A stretch of DNA of 64,000 nucleotides from the NCBI GenBank assembly GCA_029964075.1, contig CM057149.1, positions 17,932,197 to 17,996,196 of the forward strand. The letters are read 5' to 3'. The translations under genes were made by a program, and so were the position numbers. Source of the DNA: Patiria pectinifera. Taxonomy: Eukaryota; Echinodermata; Asteroidea; Valvatida; Asterinidae. Positions 45,601 through 57,600 of the stretch are shown here, piece by piece; position 1 is the stretch's first letter; each line of letters begins with the position of its first letter. The notes beneath the pieces were generated by a model. The model searched no databases. It had not been told where the DNA came from and was given only the letters and a program-made list of their open reading frames with translations.

Positions 45601-48600
45601 ACAACAAAAAGGAAACTGCTCAGTAAAAGTTTGTACTGGAAGAGGATTTTGAGTTTGAGCAAAACAAATGACACTCTGCAAGTTGTGGTTCAAAAGAGAT
45701 TGTTTTCTAGCCTTTCTTTGTCTTTTTGGCGGAGCTGTTTTTGTGTCACATTTTACCCTCGGGTACCCTATTTAATTGAATGAATCTAACATGCCAGTAT
45801 TAGGATGTGAATGTTTGTATCTTTGAAACGGATGCCAATTGTATCCCACTTGCCATCACTTGAAAATTAAGTCAAACACCTCAAATACTGCACGTGAGAG
45901 TCAATTGTACAATATTTGTACGATGCATTTGCACTTCTCACCGTAACTGTTTTGCAACACTCCGAGGCCCCAGCACGGAGCGATATTTGCTACGACGACA
46001 GGCCGTGTACAGCATGCAGCAAATTCAAGTTCAAAACACGGTGTGGACAAAACCAATGGGAACCACCAGAGGCTCAGGGAAGGCTTGACAATTTAACCAG
46101 TCACCTGCCCCTGCGAGTATACCAGTACATTGCCATATCCTGTTTACACATCCTCCAGCGTCAAAGAGGTTGTGGAATGCTCAAAGACATTTCCGTCAGT
46201 TTTCGGGTATATTTAGCCTAAGGTGTGATGAAATAAAAATGACTATTGTGTCTGTCATGAAATGAGTACAAAAGGTACTTTTGAGAGCTGTTTTCAGGTC
46301 CTGTTTCGACCTGAATGTGCAATTTGTGTAAAAGTCGTCATTGGGGGCAGCAAACAAAACATAGTAAATCGTGTCGTAATAAACAGGACTCGTTTATACT
46401 ACGCTGCATCGGGAGTCCTGTTTATTACGTCACGATTTACTATGTTTTGTTTGCAGCCCCCAACAATGACTTTTACACAAATTGCACGTTCGGGTTGTAA
46501 CAGGACCTGAAAAACAGCTCTCAAAAGTACCTTTTGTACTCATTTCATGACAGACACAAAAGTCATTTTTATTTCATCACACCTTAGGCTACATACGTGT
46601 ATACCCGAAAAATGACGGAAATGTCTTCGAGCATTCCACAACCTCTTTAACTGGTTTCAGCAAGTTCCAACACCCTGGACCAAAACCTAATGACAAATTC
46701 CTCACTTTTTATTTCTTTCTTTCAATGTGTACAGGTTGATCAATTCAAACTAGAGCTCAACAAGAAATCTTCCGAGGTTCAAGCGCTCCAGACGAAGATC
46801 GAGACGCTAACCCATCAGCATCAAGACTACCAGGCACACGTCAGTCTACTCAAGGAATCGTTAGCTGCCAAGGAGCAGCACTCCAGTATCCTGCAAGCAG
46901 ACGTGAGTAACACTAACTAGGTTGCTGAGACTCGATATTCAACAGCTGGGGGGTTTGAGAGGGGGGGGGGGGAATAGTCATGAGGTTCAGACATTCACGT
47001 GTGCAGTTCCACATTACAAACGTCTGGTTTATCCGAGCATGCAAATGTTATGCGACCCGAGTGCCAGCCAATCGGATCTGCCTTTAGAAATTGTGACGTC
47101 ATTTAGAGCAGTGGCCGAAGGTGTTGATTGGTTACACTGACCATACATGATCAGGTTACTGAAGGCGCGATAGAAGGCGCCCGCTGAATGGTCAGAATCT
47201 GGTGGTCAAGACGCAGTTGACCTTTCGCCGTTTGCATGTTGGCCACGCCCCTTAGACAACCCTATTATATGGAATTTTGTACGTTAAGTTTTGTTTGTCT
47301 CAAATATTGTGCATTCTGCGTCCATTTGTATATCATGTAATTGGACAAAATTTCACAAGCTGTGTTAATTAATCACTGAATTTGCATCCTAGATGCTTGC
47401 GCTGACTTGGGGAGGGGGGGAAATTGGGGTTGAAATTAACCCCCTCCATTTTCCAACGAGTAGCTTTTTCTTATACGTGCAGAGGCATGAGGAACAAACA
47501 AAAAATTAGTATGACGCCCTTTGTTTACACCATACATAATGATTTGTAAGCATACAGCTCGCAAAGGCATGGTACAGTATATCTTGTGTATGAGATCAAA
47601 TAAAGGTTCCACTTTTGGGATTGACGAACCCTTCCCCAGTCAATGACATGTAAAGAAAAAAATAAAGACATTTAAAAAAAAAGTCAAATCATGTGCAGGT
47701 TCAAATCAATACTTTGCAATTCTCCAAAAGTCTGGAAGGTGCTTCTGGTCACACTTAAAAATCTTCATAAATTAGCGTCGGGTGAAAATCCTTTTTGACG
47801 TGAAGGAACATTTAAAAACACCCCGATGTGTTTGCGCACTTGGTTCAGCGTTGTGTTGACTCAGATGGTCCCCCTGCATTGATTGTAGAGGTGAATTAAT
47901 GATACAAGACGTATTGGAATGAGTGGGAACCGGTGATTCACCAAGGTACTTTATCAAACCGTCGGACATCGGAAGGTGACGTTCTCATGAAATCTGTTTA
48001 TCAGTGTGGGGCAAATGTGAAACCAGTCGGAATATAAAAACTAATGGCTCCAGGCTCAATTCTCCAGAACAAATTAAAGTTTATTATTTAATAGATAAAT
48101 AGATGTAAGCATTAGGTGTAACTGTATCATTTTGGTAATAGATAGTAGAGCCCTCTGTTTCCCTTGTAATATTTTTGAGACCCAGAGAGGGGAGAGGGGG
48201 GGACACAGTTTTAGAAGGGATTCAGGAGTTTTTACATAAACTTAATTTTGACAATCACGCACTGATTGTTTCTTGTTTAATAATAAAGATGGTTAGCATG
48301 AACTACACTTTTTGAATGCATTCTTTGTTGTGTGGTACAGCATAATGGACAAAGATTTAACTACGTGTACACATGTACAGGACAAAACATGAATGTGCGG
48401 GAAATCAATTGTGAGGCGTTGTGGCAAAATGAGACGGAACTGGGCACGAGCCGCAGTGGAGAAAATGAAGAAAAATTAGGAATGGGGGTTTTCATTTTCT
48501 AATCTTTGATGAGTCTACTACTCGTGTTTTCAAGAAACAGTATAAAAAATCTTGGAATACAAGTGTTTGGAATGAAAAACAATTGGCAACTTTCATTTTC

Positions 48601-51600
48601 ATGAATAGAAAAGTCCCAATTTTAAAGGCGTTATTCTCAGTATTTTGCTTTTTTGATATGTCAGTGAATGTGAATCTTAAAACAGCCATAACTTGTCAAC
48701 AGAATGTCCAATTAAACTGCAACAAATTGTATTGTAAGGAGAATTGTATTCTCTATCCTAATACCCACAAACCCTCATTCCGACCTCTGCCAAGTTCTGT
48801 CTCATTCTGCCAAAACGCCTCACATTTGTGTTGAAAAACGGTTTCTGTAAGAAAGACCCTCGATCCCTTCTATAGAGAGCTCTCACAGAGCGCCTCACTG
48901 TGGACAGGTTATTTAAATTCAGTGACAATAAAAGTACAAAGTTTGAACTCATAGGTCACACACAGGAATAATGCCCTGTCCACCACAGTGAGTGCATCCA
49001 GCGCAAACTTTCTGCAATTATATTGATGGGTAATGCACCTGTTCTTGTCATTGCTTGAATTGAAACATTTTTACCCGATTGTCATTTATTCATTAATAAA
49101 ATGAGAGCGTATGTATGCACTCTGCGCCATGCGTGCTTGAACCAGTGCGCACACATGCAGCGTGTCTCTTCGACTTGTACTTTATTGAGAGATCACAAAG
49201 CATTTTCTAGTATCCATGCCTTGAATCCATAAAATGTGCTGTAAAAGTGGTTCATGTCCTATAGACTTTTATTATGCTGCCACCATTTCAGTCATGTTCC
49301 CTGTGTCCAATGACAATACTGAATGATAATGTTTTTGTGCAAAAAGGAACCAGACTATTTTTCCTTCCAGCCTCGCTTTGGTTATGTTGCTTTGAATGGG
49401 AAAAAAATTAAGATGGCCGCAACATGATAATGGTCTATTGCTTATAATGGAGACCTTTTCCTTGTTTGTTTTTGATTCATTAAATGCACCAATCAGGTGG
49501 AAGCTTTGAGGACGCGCCTCGACGAGAAGGAGATGACCCTCGTCAGAAAAGAGCAACTTCTGAGCACGCTCAGCACGGACAAGACCAAGCGCTACTCGGA
49601 GGTCAACGAACTCAAAGAGATGTTGGATATCAAGGAGCGCAAGATTGGTGTTCTCCAGAGGAAGGTAAATAAATATAGAATGTGACTGATGCAAAGAATT
49701 CTCATCATGGCATCCATAGCTGCCAACTGTTACTAATTTTTCGTAATTATTACGAATTGTTTGTTAAATTACGAAAATACGATTTGCCACTAAAACATTA
49801 CGAATTTCCCATTTTCTACCTAACGAAAAAAAAAATACTTGTAAAGTATCGTTTTTGACCGAAAACTTCTGGCGAAATGTCGCGATAATGGATGGACTGG
49901 TGACAAGTCTAATAAGAATGCAGTCAAGCACCTGATAGACATCAATGCAGTGTGCGCAGTGGAGTACTTGAGGACCAGACTAAAACTATTTTTCAATGGT
50001 GCGTCATTTGTGTGCATCTCGTGGATGTGTGGTTGTGTGTACTGTATGTGGGTACTTTTCAGTGACGATCGTGAGCACATTTGGTCGCTTATTGCCGGGA
50101 TGAGACCCATCAGTGCGAGATTTTAATCATGGAATTTAATAAGAGTATGGTTGGAATAATTGGTAATAGAATTTGAGTTTGTCACAACGTCCAGAAAAGA
50201 TAAATCAACATGCGTTTGCAAGGTATGTTTGCGGGATATTTCTATTGCATACGGTGGCCCTAAATCATTGTGTGTAAAAACATTGATACGAACTCGAAAC
50301 TCCACATCGATAGCATGCATCTCAAAAACAATATGCGCACATGTTATTATTGTTATTATTTATTTGACTTCAACAAACAAATACAGACATTTAAAAAAAA
50401 AAAATTTACATTTTTTTTTTTTTAATTATCTTTTGGCCTACAGTACATTATTATTCACAACAAGAAGGGTATGCACATTTATGTGTACATGTAAACCATG
50501 TACCTGTACTCGATGTTGGTAAAGCTTTTGATCAAACGAGCAGTTGAAAATGACCGCGCAGGTTGATTACTAATTGGGATTTTGAAAAGTTGGCAGCTAT
50601 GGGCATCTCAATGAAGTTTTGGATACCGGTAAACTCTTGCATTTCAGCCATTGGTCAGGCTTCATATGGTATGACAATGTGGACATTTAGAAACTTCTTG
50701 TTTAGCTGCAGAATACATGTAGCAGCTCAAATCATCATGTCTCTCCGTTAGTAACAAACGTTGACATTGTCTAATGCTCCTACATATTTTGACCGATTTC
50801 AACCAAACTTTGTCAAAAGTATCAGTAGTCCAGCCCCAACATGTCACATGACCAACCTGGGGTCAAAGGTCACCGCAGCCCCATTCATCCTGCTATGTCC
50901 AATATAATCCAAATGCATGTGGCTCTAGGACACATGTTAGAGTTTGGCAGTAGGGCGTGACTGGGGTATGATGTGCAGGGAAGGGGAGCTACTAAGGGGC
51001 CCTCATTTTTGTGAAGGGGTCACACAATAGGTTTAGTCATAGTTTCAACAAATACAATGTTATTGGTTGCCTATCTCCATACTCTTTAAGGTGGGACACA
51101 GGCCTTGAGTGGGGGAGGGGGAGGGGGAGGGAGGTGGACGCAGGTGTCCTGATGACCCCCTATACACCCCCCCCCCCCCTTAGTTACACCACTGAATAAA
51201 AGCTAGTTTGGAAAAAAAATTAAAAAATGATGTTGCATTGCCACAAATTATCCTTTTCCCTGAACAAGTCTTCAAAGTATTGTTTACCCATACTTACAAG
51301 TAAAAATATTTCCCCTCTGCAATATTTTTCTCCAGAATTCAAAATATTCATCTTTGTCAAGGCAGGTCAGTGTTATCTCTGAAAGTTCAAGTCAAGCCAA
51401 CCCGACGTAAAATTATTTACAAATTCTTCGAATGTTAGTAATAATGACTCTTGCCTCGAGTAATGACAAAAAACCATTATCAACTAGACTCGATGAACTG
51501 CTGGTACCGGTTCTTTTTACATATATCTTGATGTATTTGCAGATAGCAAACGTTGGAGCTCGTTTATCACTGCCGAATGATAAACGGACAAAGGGAAATA

Positions 51601-54600
51601 ATGATCATTGCAAACAATGGGTTCAGCTGGTTATGTACCTTTTTGAATAATAGCCTGTCAAAGGAGAGTGCATTCACATTTGTTTCATTCGGCTAGCTTG
51701 TGGGGTTTTTTTAATGACAATGTATCCATGATACATCTGTTAATCTGCTGATGGGACAGTAGGGACAGATGTTAATGAGTCTTACGCAGAACAAAAAAAT
51801 CTCTTATGTTGCCAGCTCATGACAACAACATTTAGTTTTTTGTTTTGGGTGTGAGTGTTTGTGATACGAACTGAAGACAAAGAAGAGATGAATGAGATAC
51901 AGGGATGTGAGCCCTCCTGCAATTGTCTGATTTCAGGTTTTGGGGTGGTTTTTTTTCAAATTGTAAAGAACATATTGGCACCATGCATGTGTGTATACTT
52001 TTCCTGTATGTGCTTCAGTTTTCAGGCAAAAATGTCAAGAGTCTACTTGCATCCCTGTAAAAGGACCCTTACTCCCTAGGCCTTTTAGGTTAGAAGCATC
52101 GTCAATCCTGCAAAATCCTCATGTTGCCACCATGTAAAAATCTGATGCAGCCTCAATCCTCCAAAATCATCCGCTATTTCTTGAATTTGTTCAGTGGAGG
52201 GTTGACCATTTTCTCAATCCTTCAAAATCATCCAACAAGCACTGTTCATGGGTTGAGGTAGTGCCGATGACATTCAGAAGCAGTGCGGATGATGTCGAGC
52301 ATAATGCAAGGCTCAATTATGCATGACTGAACATAAAAAATGCTGGGTACATGTACAGCCTACAAACTCGACACAACGCATCCTCCAAATCAACTGACTT
52401 TTTTTTTTTTGGCCATTCAGCCTCAATCTTCCAAAACCGCCTGGAGGAATTTGGAGGATTGTGGAGGAATTTGGAGGATTGTGGATGAATTTGGAGGATT
52501 GTGGATGAATTTGGAGGATTGTGGAGGAATTTGTAGGATTGTGGAAGGTTAAGGATAAGTCTGCAGTTGTTGAGCCATCACACCATGCAGAAATAGAAGC
52601 AACTTAAATTTTGATGGTTTGTGCCAATCACGCCAATGTTGAGAAAAGAAGGTGGTTCGAGAGGAGGCAGATTCCATCTCTCCTCCTTTTTAGGATCTCC
52701 CAGTAGTCCTAGGGTTTAAAGGGAATATACAACATTTGCAAACATCGAAAAATAAAACTACCAAGTATTTACGAAATACCTTACTAGGATGTTGGTAAAT
52801 GACAGTCTGAAGCATCCTATAAAACTATGGCACCTGGTGTGAAGTAATTTTCAAGAAAATTAATTTTTGTGTAAATTTCCAACAGTGGTTGGCCGACCAC
52901 CGTTGGAAAAACCTTACTATTTTTCAACTACTGCTCCAAATTGACCATTTTTTTCCAGTCCAAATTTTGTTTGCTATTAGTTCCACTCCCACTTCTGAAA
53001 ACAGGCCATCTAGACTGGTTCCCTTACCTTACAATTTTCCGGCATCTATAAATTGATCCATTTTATCTTTGGTGGAGTCAGGAAACCAGACTACTCCACC
53101 ATTTGTGTTGTTCTTGGTTTTTCAAGCATTTTCGAACACAAAACTTCAAAACATGTCAGTGTAACAATATTTGATCTATTATAGTAACCCCTCAAATAGT
53201 TCATTTCTGAAAATCCAGCAAAAGCCAATGATGTACATTCCCTTTAATCGAATACATTCATAAGTCTACTGAACTTTTTTTCAATCCATTTTTTAAAACG
53301 TTTTTGGTAATCTTATTTGAAGTTTGCCAGTATTCTTGTAAGTTGATGGCACTTCCCCGACAATGTAATATGAATCCAAGTTTGCTAAAAAGTAATTTTT
53401 TTCTTTTAATTCAGAAACTGATTCAAAAGAAAGGGAGGGGAAAGATATATGACACATGCCTACATGTCTTGTTTTTTTGGGGGGGAAAAGAGAATGCAAT
53501 GCAATTGTATCGCGTCACCGAAGCAAATCAGAAAATCAACGGCCTCGCTAAACTGATTATAGCCAGCCGTGAGGGTCCCCTGTCCCACACTTGTTTTTCA
53601 TCCGTCCGCCCGCTATCCCCGCGACGTAATGAAATTAACGCCTTATTACAACAGATTAGCTGCCCCCACCATGGGAAATCAGCGGGTCTACCGGTAGGGT
53701 AAGGGCGCTGTTCGGTAGTTAAAGATCGTATTCTGGCAACGTGCCACCGAGTTTAACGTCTCAAAGCCACGGGTTCAGAAACGTTGAAAACAGATCACGT
53801 TGCTTGAAATTGAACATGGATGTCTGGTGTTTCTCTTGCCATTCCTCACATGGCATGCATTAAAATATTTAGTTTAAAATTTGTGATTTGGGTAACATTT
53901 TGGCGTTCCATACATGTACATAGCATATTGGTCATTCTGTAGATTAATGTCCAAAGTGTGAAATTTTTTGCCTGTCCCTGTTACCTTGGTACTTTATAAT
54001 TTGCCAATCAAGTGTCATTAAGAATGACTTCAAATGGTTTTTATTTGTTGGGTAGGTAGTTTGCTGTTCATAATCACCCTTGGAGGACGACTGCATCAAA
54101 GGGAATATACAACATTTGCAAACATCCAAAAAAATAAACTACCAAATTATCATGATACACCTTACTGGACTGTTAGTGAATGACAGTCTAAAGCATCCTG
54201 TAATATCATGGCACCTGGTGTGCTGACATTTTCAAGAAAATGTTATTTTTGTATCAATTTCCAACGCCTGTCGGCCGATCAGCATTGGACCAAAAAAAAG
54301 TGTGTTTTTTCTTCAAATACTGCCCCCAATTTACCATACCTACTTAGTCTGAATTTTGTTTGCAATCGATTACACATGAACGGGTGCAAGCCTTCTCGAC
54401 TGGTTCCCTGCCCTTACAATTCCCCGACGTCTATAAATTGCTCCATTTCAATTTAAGTGGAGTCAGGGAACCAGACTACATGAACATGATTGTTTTTCCT
54501 AGTTTTTTTTCCAGCATCTACAAACGCAAAACTTCAAACAAGTTAGTGTAACAATATTTGCTATAAAATACTAATCCCCCAAATCCATCCATTTCGGAAG

Positions 54601-57600
54601 CTTACAGCAAAAGCAAATGTTGTATATTCCCTTTAACTTTTTAACGAGTGTATCAGAATTATAGAATTGCAGATGTCAGATGTAACAGGGACAGGAAAAA
54701 AAAAGTGGACCCCTAATTTATAGACTTGCCAATGTACAAGACAAGATACTCAACTATCCACAAAATATCCAAATCAACGGTGACAAAGCCATTACTTTGT
54801 TGTTACTCATTCCCTGTTACTTGTGACTGGACTTTTTTTAATGGACTTTTGATTTAATTGTGATTTCACACAATAGCCAATGCCATGAAAACTTTGCTTC
54901 AGCATTATAATTCTGTTAGTCTTGTCTGGGCATTGTGAAAATCAAATCAGTGAATATTTAAGGTTAGTTCATGTACATGTACCGGTAAATATGGTGTCTT
55001 ATCCTGAATCGTGAGGATTGATCATTTGAAGATACAGGAAAAACCATTGGAAAAAAATTTAAGTACAGAAATACGTACACTGTGCATTTATTTCCTGAAG
55101 AAAAAAAGTACAATGTACTTTCTGATCATGAGGTTGGTTTTCAAATTATTCACATCCTTGCTGCTTAGCAACAGATTTTTTTTAACCTTTCAAAGGAAGT
55201 GAAAGTAATTATTTTGAAAGCATATTTGTCATTTCCAGTCCAGATAATGACAGCCTAAAGAATAATCCATTACGCCGGTTCCAGGAATAAAACCATTTGA
55301 CAAATTGAGACAAATCGGGAAATTACATGTTGTAAAATACAAAAGCAATGTTTCAGGATACAAAGGCTCAGCTGTGGTACTGACTAATCATCATTGAGGA
55401 TTCTTTTGTTCCTTGGTTGGGTTTTAGGATAATGGCCATTGAACATGATCATTTGTCATTGCTGACATTTATTACATGTTTTACACAGTTACACCGTAGA
55501 AGCACTAACAAAATTCACTTCCACCCCTGCTATAGTCACCAGCAGTCAGATTGTATGTCAAGCAAGCACAAGGGCGGATGCAGAACACAATTTTGGGGGG
55601 GGGCCAAAAAAAAAAATGGGTCCCCAAAAAGTGTGTCCCAAAAAATTACGGCGTGGGGTTCAGGGCCCGCTTAAGGGCCCGAACAATTTTTGGGATTCTA
55701 GATGCTCTGTGGTGCGATCTGAGGCAATTTCTGACCAAGTTAACCAATGTTTTTTTGAGGAAAAAATGGTGGTGTACTCATTGCCTGCCTTTATTGCTAA
55801 GTCACTAAAAAAAAAAAAAAATCGGGGTTTTTTTTTGGGGGGGGGGGGGGCCATGGTCCCCTTTGGCCCCCCCCCCTGGATCCGCCCTTGAGCAAGCACT
55901 GTGGCTTGTCAAACTGGGTCAACAGACAGCAGGTAAATTGTTGTCACAGCTGTTTTATCACTCACCCGGAGTCAAAGCATACCGGTAGCTTTATCAATTT
56001 ACTTAAATTGTCCCAGCCAGTCAATCTTGGTTTATGGAAGTTAGAAATTCTTAACTGTTGAAAACAATCACTTGGTTGATTTCGACTTAAAGGACAATTT
56101 GGCACAGGGTGTATGTTTGCATAGGAGAGTGAATGTGATTTTTGCCACATTCCCGTCCTTTAGCTTCCAATCATCATAGTCATTAGTTTAATCTCACCAA
56201 GCTAGCTTCTAATCCATAATTTTTTTTGTGTCATTGTTACATTATTTTGTTGCTTTCGCTGCCCGTAAAGCTTTCTGATTTGACTAATGCCATGGACATC
56301 AAGGAGCGGAAACAATACATACTACAGATCAAGGTGATAGCTCTACTAACCCACTAACAGCTCCTAAGCATCTCTTAGAGGCGTACAGAATCATTTGCAT
56401 TAATCCCAAAAGTAACCTAACAAATTATTATCAAAAAGCTTACTTGGATTGAAGATCCTACTAATGCTAAACACTCCGTGCAGATAGTCCAACTGGCTTG
56501 CTGTCATTTAGAAGAAATCAAAAAATGTAGGTGATTTCCAAGGATCAGTAAATTGACTGATTTTTGGAAAAGTTCTGTTGATGGTATCGTGTTTCGTGAT
56601 CAAAGGTTGCGCATGGTCTTTCTCTCTTTTTTTTTGGAAAGTGTAATGTCCAAAATAAGAGCTGAAACTTCAACAGGTTAGGTTTTGAACATTCTTCTTT
56701 AGATTTTGAGCGGTGTTATTATTTGAAACGAACAGCGTGCATGAAAAGCAAATGATCCTAAAAAAAAAAGAAATATCAAATGATCAATTAAGGCCCAAAA
56801 AAAATAGTCGGTCTCTGGTCAGCGCGATTTTAATCATGCGCGTCAATCTTTTTTTTCCCCAAAATTTTCTGCAGTATCTCCAACAGTGCCCTCTATTGCT
56901 GCACCTCCTCAAATTTTTGTACCAAGGAGCACCAAGGAATGGGAAATTGCACCAAGGCAAATGATTGAGGACACCAAGGCAAATTATGGAGGACACCAAT
57001 GTACATGAGGACACAAAAAAAGCAAAATAGTACCCCACCTTGTCTTTACAATCCAAGCTTGAAAAAAAACCCCCAAAAAACCACGTCGCCACATCAATTC
57101 CGAAACTTTGGTCTGACCAGAGACCGAGTATTTTTTTTTTTTTGGCCTAACATTCAGCTGTTAACACTTGTAGGCCCATTGGACCTTTTGTATTTCTTTT
57201 GTTCTTTCCCTACTCTTAACTACAGCAGAACTCAAAATATCGGGGTACAATGTATATTGCAGAATGTTTTTAAAGTCAACGTGTTGAAGTTTCAGTTGTG
57301 AGGATGCTTCAAGCAACATTTGGAGAGCTCCCTGCTTCGTTTTTTTCTTAAATTGATGTAATTTGATTAAAATGAACTATTCTTTGTTTTTAATCTATTT
57401 TCCCCCCAATTTTGCTGGTAATTTTCATTTTTAAAGGCATGTATGTATACAGTGTCTCTTTCCTTTCTTTCTGAAGCAATGATACCCAATGCTACTGGAT
57501 AGCGCAGTTCCTTTCTGCATTTCTCTTGATGTGTTTGGCATTCCTTAATCTTTCCAATGCATCAAAATATGTGTATTTCTTAACCACTGACTAATTATTC

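Larger units (their letters stand above)
43515..46734. other. ERC intron 5
   Basis: 3.2 kb. A SINE (43605-43745), a hAT-like MITE (44667-44966), a GGTCATTCT fold-back (44992-45288), a balanced-composition block (45900-46140), and a palindromic AGAGGTTGTGG element (46165-46646). Confidence 0.5.
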
